Of a DNA stretch of 64,000 nucleotides, positions 1 through 10,400 are shown piece after piece; positions within the stretch are counted from its first letter, which is position 1, and each line of letters starts with the position of its first letter. Position numbers and translations under genes: made by a program. This DNA is from Echinococcus granulosus (lineage: Eukaryota; Platyhelminthes; Cestoda; Cyclophyllidea; Taeniidae), in assembly GCF_000524195.1 (NCBI RefSeq), contig NW_020170467.1:234432-298431 (forward strand). Reading direction: 5' to 3'. The notes below the pieces were generated by a model. The model did no database searches. It was not told the DNA's origin and saw only the letters and a program-made list of their open reading frames with translations.

Positions 1-2520
1 AGTTATTGCTTGATCGAGTAACTAACACTATCACGTACGTGCAGCAGACGGCTCCACAATAGACTTTTCGAATGATTCACGCCTAATGTCGATTTCGTTG
101 TTAATAGCCTTCCGCAATTGGAGTGATTGTCAAAAGTAGACACCACTTCTTTACAGATTCATCCATCCGCGGCAGACATTTTTCTTCCGTGTCTTCTAGG
201 TCTGGCAATGAGCCTTGAAGATCAGGATGGTTGTCTATTTGTATCGGTTTTGTTTGTCTCTGTCACCAATGTGGCATTTCGAGTCTTCCTCGAGGTCACA
301 ATAAGCGGAAGTATTATGAAAGAACTTAGTGAAGAATGAGGAGGCTATAAACATCTCTTGAAGGCTAAACAGTAGAGCGAAAGTGCAATCTGTGGAGATT
401 AAGGCACCTACGCGGTTAAATACGCAGTGTAAAAATTAAATATCTACGAATTTGTGGAGGCCAACGAAATGTTCTAATTTGATTCAGCATTAGCCTCACT
501 CTTTAAGCATAAGCTTATGCTAGTAACGTAACATCCCTCTGCTATTTTAATAAAGTTTTGTAACACAAAATGGGACCTTTTTAAGGCAGGCCATCTGAGG
601 CTAGAGCGAATCATGATTTGAAAATACTTTGTGGGTAATGCGAGTCTTATTTGGGAAAAGCTAATGATATGCCCATTTGCTCAACTAGTGCTGTAACAAA
701 GAAACCATTCCTCGTCACAAGTCAATCAGTCTGTCAGCCGGTCAACCAGTGGAGAAACTGAAATAGGCGGCGGGGTGGAGCACAAATTGAAAGCTTTTCA
801 AGCATTTTGCCTGTCAGTAGTTATTGAAGCACGCACTACATGTCATGGAAACCAAGACTTTCCTTTCTTATTTGTTGTAGGTGGAAGCAATTTAACCTTT
901 ATTAACCTTAACCTTTATTTGGAGTTGTCCTTGACACCCTCATCTTGAATTAACTTGTCAACTTTGGCACTTAAAGGTACTCATTTTTATTAAGTACTAT
1001 GCTGGACGTAAAATATCAGTATTATATTATACGAAAAGAAAATTTGTTTAATCCAAATTTTACTGATCCTCATTTCAAGTAGAATAACCCTTTGGATCTG
1101 TTTGCAAATGTTTTCTTTTCTGTGAAAATATTTTCCGCTACTCTAAGTGAGAAGTTGCTTTCACTCGGGCGATTGGAATCTGGATACTAGAGAATGCTGA
1201 AACTACTGTCCGATAGTAGGACTGTAAAATACACGCCAGTGTCAAAGAAAGACAGCCAATCATGACAACTTAGTAATAACTGCATTTATTTTGACTCTAG
1301 CGGAAAATTTCGAATCACAATCGTGAGTGCTTTATTATCTGAAAGAGGTGATGGACTGCGTTGGATAGATTTGTTTCTTCGAGATAAGGTTGACTTCGAA
1401 TTTGTGCATCCCCGTCGGGATATGAGCTCCGTGTATTGGCAATGCTCTCTCTCTAGCAAAACCATCTAAAAGTAAACTGGCCATTCTTAACATTGCTATG
1501 TTACAGTTATTAAGAATGAAGTAGTGCTGACTGTGTGGCAAAAGTTAACGATAATTGGGTAAGGGTGCTGATTTTGTTCTGACTTCGGCGAATATTATAC
1601 CCCGATGAGCTTTCTAGTCATGGAGCATTTGAATAGTGCAAACGTTTCGGAAAACCTTCCTGGTGTCTGTCGGTGAAGAACTCGGCTGTGGTAACGATGA
1701 TCCTCGGCTCATCACCTCAACAATAATTCACTTGGTCACGCACTTTAGTGAGTGGTAGATCTTGTGTCTGTAATGACAAAATTTCACAAAAGAATACTCC
1801 TTCCGTGAAGGCAACTGTTCACAAAGATTGGATGGTTTAAGAGCCTCCGAGTGCCACAATATCCATCCACTTTCAACTCGCATAGGCGAGTTTTAGCAAG
1901 GTCATAATTTTCCGAGGCATATCAGTGAGTGCCGATGCCTCAACCTAAAAAGCGTACCTCTTAGGTCAGCATTACAACACTAATGGCAATGCCCAGTAGG
2001 CTGTCCAAATGTGATTCAGGCAAACTGGGAATTTTTCTTTACGCAAGCTTTTACGGTATTGATTAAACACTGGGACTTGCACGAATGGGACAGAAAACCG
2101 TGTTGAACAAAAGATAAACATCATGTCCTTTGGGTGTATGCTCCAAAGGTCCCGGTTTAACTTGAACGCCGTGCTTGCATATAAAAAACATTTTTAAATT
2201 TACTTATCATGTTCAAATAACTTGTGCTTAAAGTGCTTCAAAGTTCTTTAAACGTTGCCCTGGTACAAAAGCACTAAATGTTTTCCTTTTAACTGGTACA
2301 TTTATTTTCAGAAAAAAATGCATGAAAAGAACTGGTGGAAACTCACATACTGCCTATTTACTTTTGAGTAGTGACCAACTTGTTGTTTAAACTTGAATCA
2401 TCTGCGAAAAATCAATAATTTCACGCTCCAAAGCTCTCAGAAGCAACAAAATCTGAACTGCTTCCATCATCACTGCTTTTTCGAGGGTGATAATACTGCA
2501 ATTCGACTTACTTTTGATAA
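1..2520. other. Left flank, no complete gene resolved
   Basis: No open frame here has both splice support and recognisable protein content. Upstream exons of the gene that becomes clear at about 2.5 kb probably lie here, but I could not fix them. A short minus-strand coding-like stretch at about 1400-1510 resembles another at about 19.4 kb and is listed separately. One possible upstream exon ends near 2485 (GAG G before GTGATA) and would join in phase to 2546. It has no in-frame ATG, so it is not called. Confidence 0.5.
1335..1541 (-). repeat. Coding-like remnant, copy 1 of a diverged repeat
   Basis: The minus-strand frame contains residues ASLLLDGFARERALPIHG. A second minus-strand frame at 19374-19562 contains AILVVDGLSEQRRLYLKE. 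The DNA also matches loosely around the shared string ACCATCTA followed by an A/G-rich run. This suggests two old copies of one element or gene fragment. No family is recognised and no start, splice or stop structure supports a working gene. Confidence 0.3.
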
Positions 2521-2545
2521 ACAACTGCACACATCAAAATTCAAG

Positions 2546-4332
2546 CTTCCAAGGACCGTGAAATCGACTTCACTGACATTTGGAATTATGCTTGCAGGGA
2601 GATTCAACGCAGTCTTGAACAGGGAAAAGTAAAGATATCGAGACACGAAACTCCGGAATCTATCCCTCGGCGTGAAAAGGTGAAATCGCTTATTAATCTC
2701 CTTAAATTGGACGCTTTTTCTGAACCCCCTTCATCCACTCACATCAGCCGTCATCAATCAAAATCTTCTAGATCTATTCCTAGAAGGAATCGGGTAAGAA
2801 AATCACTAAAAGTAAAATATTCGCGAGATCGCAGAGATATTCGCGAGTTCGCTGCATTGACGGAAACTAGTGGAAAATTGAAAGTTGATCGTCGGCATCA
2901 AAAGAACCTTTCAAATATGGAAGAGAATTCTTCGGAGGTGGAAATGCCTCGAAGACGGACTTCAAGACGCTCCAAACCAGTGAAGAGACCTGCAAAACAG
3001 CAGCTCCAACAGAACCATAGGTTTCCAAGCAATCGCTCTCAGCCACATGGAGATGAGGCATCATTTACACAGTCTCAAATTCATAATCAAGTTCAAGGGC
3101 AGACGGAATTCGACGCCAAATCAAATGACATGGAGCAGAATTTAAGACCTTCACCTGAAGGTACTGAACTGGGTCCTACGGCAACTAACGAAGTTACTGG
3201 AAAGACAGAAGAGGACTCATGCCTACAAGGTGAAAAGATTATCATCGCGATTGAAAGAACCGATCAAACAGCTGACCTAAGTCAGTCTGTTGAAGATCTG
3301 GATCTCAAAGAATTCAAATCACAGGATGTGGGCGATTTAGTCTGTCAGGATGACCTCGATTTTGTTAGTAGCGGAACAAACATCACTCGAATGCCAACAA
3401 CTATTGCAGAACTGATATCTCAAAGACGTGGCTTTAAATCGAAAGAAAACTTATTTGCTCAAATGGAATCCTTTAACAAAGCTTTAAAAAAATCCCTTTT
3501 AAGTGCTCCATTATCACCACTGATGGCTGATTGTGTGCCTTTGGTTAACTTTACATTACCAAAGTATGAATCGATGAGGTCGATAGAAGTTTTAAAAAAC
3601 AGAGACGAGAGAAATTATATCTTTACTTCACATTTGATCATCTCGGCGTCAGCTCACGCACTTCCATTACCGAAAATGATTGCTGAATACTTTCCTAGAC
3701 AGGCTGCATTTTCAGTGATTTTGGAAAGCAGTATAGGGGAGATTTCTGTTGAACGGCAGATGATGAACTGCTCCGAGTTGCAGAGCTGGAGATGGGTGGA
3801 AGCGCATCCGGTCAGAAGTCCCCAATACTACCATATCTGCATGTGTGATGATGTGATTGGGGAAGAAGTTTTGGAAGGAGAAACGAAGGTATCTCTCCTT
3901 GGTTCTCCGGTTGTTTCAACCAGTCTGATATTTGAATCCAGTCTAGCGAACGGTCTAGACAGCTTCTCCTGCTCGTGTTCATCGTCTGCTCTTACAACGG
4001 ACTCATCAACAATATCGTCAACGTCGACAACATCCTCAGCAGCCACAAATTTCTGGGTGCTTGTAGAAACTTCTCCACTGCTGGAAACAGAGCCGATTAG
4101 TGAGATAGAAGATGTGACAGTACGAAGTACATGCAGCCTGACTAGGACCGAGATTAGGCGAATGAGTATGCGATGGGCTACGGGTAGTTGCTTCCTCTTG
4201 AGTGCGTTGTTTGTCGTCAAGTGCTTCTACGCAGAGTTACTGCGTGGGGATTGGCTATCGATTGCAGGTATTGTCTCGGCCCTCTGCACAATTGTCCTCA
4301 TCTCCCTCAGTCGACAGCCGAGTGCATCTTAG
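2546..4332 (+). CDS. Unrecognised basic, Ser-rich protein with C-terminal membrane anchor (5' end incomplete)
   Basis: The frame is open from just after a stop at 2518-2520 to the stop at 4330-4332, about 600 codons. I place a likely acceptor (TTCAAG) at 2545; upstream exons with the start codon are unresolved. The N-terminal third is rich in Arg, Lys and Ser (for example SIPRRNRVRKSLKVKYSRDR). The middle is acidic and Gln-rich, with a more folded-looking part from about 3390 to 3900. A Ser/Thr-rich linker follows at about 3935-4050. Two hydrophobic segments near 4174-4230 and 4250-4315 are separated by a short loop (ELLRGDW), giving a C-terminal hairpin anchor or two-pass membrane tail. This layout would suit an ER or nuclear-envelope protein with a large cytosolic domain, but that is inference. 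I recognise no family. A polyadenylation signal lies 76 bases after the stop. Confidence 0.72.
4174..4314 (+). other. Two C-terminal hydrophobic segments of the preceding protein
   Basis: The encoded segments begin with WATGSCFLLSALFVVKCF and WLSIAGIVSALCTIVLISL. Only about eight polar or charged residues separate them. A short six-residue tail (RQPSAS) follows before the stop. This supports membrane anchoring of an otherwise soluble, basic protein. Confidence 0.7.
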
Positions 4333-4407
4333 TTTGCAGCTGATTTATACATACATTCCCCTGTCCGACATGTCATCTTCCGTGAGTTAAGGAAAATATT
4401 GTTAAAA

Positions 4408-4413
4408 ATAAAA
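4408..4413 (+). terminator. Polyadenylation signal AATAAA
   Basis: A canonical AATAAA hexamer lies 76 bases after the stop codon at 4330-4332, in an AT-rich context. It is the best candidate for the 3' end of the upstream plus-strand gene, which ends well before ARL6IP1 starts at 5058. Confidence 0.5.
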
Positions 4414-5057
4414 TTTTTCCTTTAACGGTAAGGGAAGGTTTTAGGGAATGCACTCTAATATCTGCATAAATTCGCTCAAGCAGTTAGCTTTTTGTGGTAA
4501 ATAACTGCCAGCAATTAAATAATTTCAATCAAATACTTATATTGGAAGCATTTTAGTCTTTCGGCTAACATAGATTAATGGTGCAAATATTCGTCCCTGA
4601 GATCATATCTGCAGTCGTTCATAGTCGATTCATTTAGTAAGCGGTATTCCTTAAGTAATTGTATTTAAAATTCTTGTGCCGTTATAATAATTTACATTAA
4701 GCAGCTAGTGAGGGATCGAAAAAAGCTACTACCACTGAACCTCAAAAACCAAGTTAATGCTAGCAGAAGTTGATTCAGCAAGTTACTTTCAGCCCTTTTT
4801 AGGAGTAAAGAAAATCTATACTAAATGAGTTAATGTGATATTAATGTTCTTTATTGAGCTCGTCTATCCAACTGTATCCGTAAAAATTCAACCAATTTAA
4901 ACCTTCACTGGCCCTTACAAAAAAAATGGTACCTAATGGGAATAGAAAATTGATGAGAATCACCTTTATTTGCACAATGCTAAAATCACGCATAAATAAT
5001 GGTGATACTGCCCCGTCAACCAATGGCATTCAGGCGAATTATGCAAGTGCTCCCAAA
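4414..5057. other. Intergenic region upstream of ARL6IP1
   Basis: AT-rich DNA with no supported exon. It should hold the promoter and 5' UTR of the ARL6IP1 gene, but I see no convincing core promoter motif. An in-frame ATG at 4926 could extend ARL6IP1 by 44 residues; the downstream ATG fits the family length better. Confidence 0.4.
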
Positions 5058-6150
5058 ATGTCATCTTCAATCGAGGTCTGTGGCAGCGATGTTGTTCGAC
5101 TTATGGCCGATCTGAAGGATTGGCAAAAGCTCGTAGTTCATCTGGAATGTGTTCTTACTTGGGAAAAACCTCTGGTCCTGTTTTATATCATTCTTATTGT
5201 CACCTTGTTTTATGCGCTCCTTTGGACTTTTGAGCCGCCTTTCCTTGTGTCACTCGGCTGTCTTTCACTCTGCTTCAGTCTTTGGTGCTATCTCGGCCCG
5301 AAATTGGCACTGAGGTAGGTGATTTGGCCTCACAAATAACTCATTTTTCAGGTTTCTTCCTTCAGTACCGTTGACTGAACACAACCAACGATATCGTGCT
5401 TTTTGTCGAAGGATTTTAAATGGACGTCAATTGGTTATTTCGATTCTTTGGCATCTCTCAGACTTGAGGCGGCGCAGACCCTACGTCTATGCCATTGTTT
5501 GTCTATGTGGCATAGTGAATCTTGAGATTTTGACTTATGATTACGATGGAATTCTTATCGCATATGTTCTCACCATTATTGGCCTACTTATTCCGGGAAT
5601 CCGACACACTGGAGTTCTTAGAGTAAGTGAAACCCTGCTTTTCATTATTTTTGTGCTGTATCTACTTGGCAAAAGTAGTTTGATTTTCATCAAATACGAA
5701 CAGGATCATGGGTTACTGATATTTTCAAGTGTCACTACATTTAATAGAATTCGGCTATCTTTCGTCCTCTGAGTTGTCATAGCTGCTAAGTTTTCGTGCC
5801 AAGGGGTCACTTTGTTGATGTTCTGTTTCAGCTGAATAGTTTTTTTTTCGTTTCTTGGAATACTCACGGTGTTAGGAAATGGTTTTTCTTCCGCAAATTC
5901 CGCTTTTCCGTTTCGTACAATTTTTCACATTTTCACAGGGCAAATTTCAGCGTTTAATGTAGGAGGTATCGTGCACTGCGACCACTCTTATTACTCCTTC
6001 TTTTAGATTATTTATCTATTAGCAAAGAGGCTCCTCAGGTTCATTTGGCGAATCATTTCCCGAGTAATCGGCTTCCTCTACTCCCTGATTCCCTCAACTC
6101 AACAGAAAACTGACAAAAAAGACACTGGTGATGTGGCTGTGAACAACTAG
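5058..6150 (+). CDS. ADP-ribosylation factor-like 6-interacting protein 1 (ARL6IP1), three exons
   Basis: Exons are 5058-5314, 5352-5622 and 6007-6150 (257, 271 and 144 bases), giving 223 residues; the human protein has 203. The first intron is only 37 bases (GTAGGT...TTTCAG), the second 384 (GTAAGT...TTTTAG), and both junctions keep the frame. ARL6IP1 is a tetra-spanning, reticulon-like ER protein that shapes tubules and binds ARL6. The layout matches: N-terminal LKDWQKLVVHLECVLTWEK corresponds to the family's GW...VLRWE stretch, hairpin 1 is residues about 38-80, a charged cytosolic loop includes LTEHNQRYRAFCRRIL, hairpin 2 is residues about 129-168 ending in LLIPGIRHTGVL, and an amphipathic helix at about 180-204 precedes a Lys/Asp-rich tail. 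The ATG at 5058 has A at -3 and aligns with the family N-terminus. The assignment rests on recalled family sequence. Confidence 0.93.
5315..5351 (+). other. 37-base micro-intron in ARL6IP1
   Basis: The exon ends AG before GTAGGT and the next begins G after TTTTTCAG. Removing 37 bases restores an Arg codon and an unbroken family match (PKLALR/FLPSVP). Unspliced, the frame hits a stop at 5316-5318. Confidence 0.92.
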
Positions 6151-7271
6151 CAATGTGTACCTATATTTGTACTTGTCTATCTTTACTTGTAGCCTTCTAT
6201 CTAAGAACTTTTATGTGTTTTCACTTGCACACTTATTCGGCTAAATTCTTCTTGAAAAGGACTTGGGGTTTTCATACATCGATTTCATGGGTATCTTCTG
6301 GGCGTAAGATTTTGTTTAGAAATCCTCGAATTCGTTGGCGAAGGGCGTTTAAATTTTTCTTTTATATTTCTGTTGGGAATAGTGAAGACAAGGGAAGTAG
6401 TGATTGTGTTCGAGCGCATCATTTGTCATGCGATGATAGTTTTCATGCAGGTTGTACTTGTAAATGTGTATATCGGGGGCAAAGTTCTCTCCCATGGAGT
6501 CGTCTAAGTGACTAAAAGCTAGAAAATGATCGTAGTGGTGTGAAAGATGTAAGGTGCTGGCTACGAACACAGTTAGGAGCAATAAGGAATTATGAAACTG
6601 CTTCACTAGTGCGTAAGAGTGGCGTTTGAAGAGGTTTCAGGAAAGCTGGACGTGACTGTCGGGCTTGTTGTTGCTGCCCCTATTCATGGCGACCTTTGCC
6701 TCAGTCAAGTATGTAAGTGCCTAGGCAACTGACGGAGGTGCAAAGGTGCAAATGCCTGATCTAATTTCGAAATATTTGTAAACACCGTAAAGGCTTCATT
6801 TATTCTGGAGCAAAATTTGGTAATTTTCTCTTGTAAGAAATTTGCATTTAGTGCTTTGGGGTCGTTTAAGCTGGTCTACCCGGAAGCATTGGGGAGTGCT
6901 TTACAATAAAATCACAACTAACTGGTTGTTCGGACATAATAGTATTAGTTTCATTCACTAATATAATTTAAACTAATTTTAAGCCCCCTTTATCACAAAA
7001 AGCAGGCAAGGTACTACTATTGTTTATCAGCATGGTGTCCTTGGCCAACAATTCAAATAAATAAAATATACATACTCGACATTAGTTATGGACAAGATGC
7101 CGGGGGGGGTTACTAGTTATTGTCTGAGTTGGGCAGGATCCGTGTTTAAATGCGTTAGTTTTTCTCAGTGCTCATTAATGCTGTTGCTGGCCCTCAAAAT
7201 CCGCCGCTCTTGCTGTCCATCTAGATAAATTTCGCAGAAAAATTGCGGTGATCGTACTAGTAAACTTGCTG
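6151..7271. other. Convergent 3' region between ARL6IP1 and the receptor gene
   Basis: The plus-strand ARL6IP1 and the minus-strand receptor point at each other here. An AATAAA at 6905-6910 and a run near 7052-7063 could end ARL6IP1. TTTATT (AATAAA on the minus strand) at 6799-6804 could end the receptor transcript. Short opposite-strand open frames at 6153-6606 lack splice or family support. Confidence 0.45.
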
Positions 7272-7466
7272 TCAGGTTTCGAATGCTGTGTCACTCACGT
7301 GGTACGAATTGACAAGTTTCGGCGAAGTGGTAATTTTGTTAACAAATTGCTTTCGTGATTTTGGATAGAAATGTTGGGTTCCAATACCCTCTGAATATGC
7401 CACCTCTGGCATCGGGGTTTGGATAATGCGTCCAACATCATTGAATTCCGAGGTTGGGGCCATAAC
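7272..7466 (-). CDS. Receptor exon 26: last 64 residues of the cytosolic tail and stop
   Basis: The acceptor (TTTCAG) at 7467-7468 is followed in phase 0 by VMAPTSEFNDVGRIIQTPMP, ending SDTAFET and a TGA at 7272-7274. The intron before it is 70 bases, with a strong GTGAGT donor. The tail lacks a class I PDZ-ligand ending. If the intron is retained, the previous exon would end with nine other codons at 7510. Confidence 0.8.
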   Translation of the reverse strand, partial: VMAPTSEFNDVGRIIQTPMPEVAYSEGIGTQHFYPKSRKQFVNKITTSPKLVNSYHVSDTAFET

Positions 7467-10400
7467 CTGAAACAAGACGCGATTCTTGAATCTACCCTAC
7501 TTAAATAGTTTAAATAGCAGGAATCATTTGACTCACTAGATCGTGGAGGGACTCGAAGCGTATTACGGGAGCGTTATGGTGAGGCGATTGTGGATTATAA
7601 TAGTACTGAGTGGGCAACTGAGCGACTTCTAGGGGTACCAAGACCGCGGCGGATTTAAATTCGTCACCCACACCCGAACCGCCGTCACTGATTGGCTGCC
7701 GAAGAATGCCCGTGGCTAGATCGCCTTCCATGGCAAATCGGCTTCTGGAACGGGCGAAATATTCGTGATTGGTGCTGTTATTGGCGCTGGACGAGGTGGT
7801 CATGTGATTATGATGGCCACTATCGGTTACCACGAAGGCATCTGGGGACGGAAGTGTTGTCGATTTTATGGTATCCGCGATGTTTACTCGACCGTTTGAG
7901 CCATTGCCTGAGTACTTATTGACGTGATGCCCCGAGGAGCACATAGTCGTCAAGAAGATATGCAAAAGTTGTCGGTTCTCCTGTAAAAGGCGGAAATTAC
8001 CATGAACTTTTAAATGTGAACTAGTAGTGTGACACTTCTCGGACTTATGGCTGTCTTACAAAACCCATTAGAACTGGTTTTTTTGCTTTTTTCGTATAGT
8101 GAAAAAAACAATCAACTTAAAATATAGGAACTGTGAAAAAGGCTCTCAGGCTTAATTACATCTTCGTTGGAAACGCTGAAGACGAGAGAAGAAGTAATTT
8201 TGCATTTCTGAGTTTGACAAGTGGCTACTTCTGCCCGGTGGGCCGGCTGCCTTTTCAGTTTGGTGTTTGATTTCATTCCGCAAGGGTAACTTGCAAATCG
8301 CGCCGAGGAGGAAGTAACAGTTTTTTGTAATAAGCTAGCTATATCGGAAAAAAGGTGCGTGCGACATATCTGATCCCCAGGGAGATAAATCTGTCTGCTC
8401 TAGAGTCGTTGATGAGCAACTTTAGAAGTACGAGTGTTAAAGCACTGATTTGATGAATGAATGAACGAACTTAACAATAATTGAACTGATAGGTGGGAAA
8501 AACCTAATAAGGCCTGAAAAAGATCCTGTAGAGCTAGATGTGAGAGTTGTATCTACTTACACCTGGATGAAAGACAGTCCAAGATGCGGCTGTGTGCCAA
8601 CAACTGCCGGCAGGAGAGCATGGGTAAAAGCAATCACTGCATCGCAGAGACAAAAGATAGTCGTAAAATTTCGACAAATGATTCCCTTTTCGGTGACTCT
8701 GTGATCAGATTCGTTTAAACAGAACAAGTCAGTTGATGAATTGACTGCATCCAAGGGGTAGAACTTCCGTAGGCGATTTTCTACTAATGTGTGGATGAAT
8801 GAGTCAGGTCGTCCAGCGTCGTCAGATATTAATCTTAATTCGATGAATTTAAGGCACCAGGAGGACACACAGGGTTTGAGATGCAAATCAGTTATATTTT
8901 CGTGGCTTATGCGATTTCTTCAACCGGCAGACAGGCAGCTGAGGCACACTGAGACGGTACAGTCAGTTTGTTTTCCATTTATCCGTTATAAATATTTCGG
9001 GGGATTAGTGTCTAACCTCGATTTAGGCATTAAGAGTAAAACTGTTCAGGCTTTCCTTGCCATTGTAGGATAACTTCTCGGACTTATGGCTGTCTTACAA
9101 AACCCATTAGAACTGGTCTTTTTGTAAATGCGCGATGGCATTCATTCATAAATTGGAAAAGAAATGAAATTGGTGATTTTTGTCCACATTTGCTATAAAA
9201 TCTGCACAAAACTTTCGACAAAATTCTAAAACGTATGCCAAACTTATTTGACGGATCGTCAGATAAGACCACCTTGAGATCCTGAGGCTTCTAAATTGCC
9301 CTCGTGTTTGTTTAAAGCAAGTAACTAACCCTTGTCGTAGTTGGGGTCTCAGTGACTCATAGCTGATAGTGTTAAATTTTTTTAAAAACGAAAACATCAT
9401 GTCTATTTAACTTACACTTGCGACTAAACAAGAAATCCCTGCGGACAGCTGTTCGGGAGTGTAATTTTGTCCAACACTCGGACGGATGGTCTTTTAGGTA
9501 ATTACAACACCTACGGTTGAGATTGTTGTTAGCACTAGTAATAACCGGTAGTAAAAACCATTAGAATTGCATGAAAGAAGTGGGCGCACTCATGCTCAAA
9601 TCATATTAGTGACGTAGCAAATGATCAAGGTAAATAGAAGGGCAGTGCTGTTCTCAGCACAGAAAGCGACAATAACCTGTAGAAGAACCCGTCAACACAT
9701 ACTATGAAACGGGGGTTTTCTCCGTTGTACGCTAATACTTACCTGTTATTTTGGTTCCTCGTATCGTAAAGTGGCAGGTGAACCTGATATGGTTTGAGCT
9801 TGTCCCCTTTACGAACCTAAAATTGACCCTAGAACTAAAGGATTTTCCCGTATAGTTTGTTGCACAGCCTTTTGGAGAGGTTCATTGGCAGAACGCACCG
9901 CCGAGAAGTGGTCTAAGTAAACTAAATTATTCCGGTGATAAACTACTTGCAGATTCATTAGATCTTGGAAGATTCACAGTTCCTCATAATGTGAATTCAC
10001 ATATCGCTACTGTCTAAAACAAACTCGAGAGAGCAGCTTTCAGTAATGATTGCTGCGAGCGGCAGAAGAAGTCATTGGCACTTACATCAATTAGGAAAAC
10101 CGTGGAAGCTAATCAGGTAGATCCCTCTCACACGTACTCCCGCATGCTAATAGGCTTGCTCTGCACTTATATAAAAATGCACCGCTAATTTGACACTGTC
10201 TACTTTCCAACTGACTTGTGACAAGAAATTGCGTTTGCATAGCGCCCTCCGTTGAGCAAATAATGCATCGTTAAAATACCCTCAAAAATCCACTCACCGT
10301 CCACCTCATGCTTCCAAAGCACGCACCACTTCATCACCAATGGGCTGCACTTGTGCATGTGTGCGGTGGGCTACGGAAGTGATTTCTCACTATGAATTAT

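Noticed and set aside
2393..2632. Plus-strand open frame upstream of the 550-codon frame
   Set aside because: It lacks an in-frame ATG and overlaps the better-supported frame from 2546. Only its first part could be an upstream exon, and that is unproven.
6349..6606. Minus-strand frame with a signal-peptide-like start (KQFHNSLLLLTVFVAS)
   Set aside because: It starts at GTG, lies in the ARL6IP1 3' region opposite another open frame, and has no splice or family support.
8034..9124. CRISPR array or LTR pair
   Set aside because: Only two copies with a 987-base spacer, so not CRISPR. The 52-bp ends are too short and lack TG...CA ends for a normal LTR.
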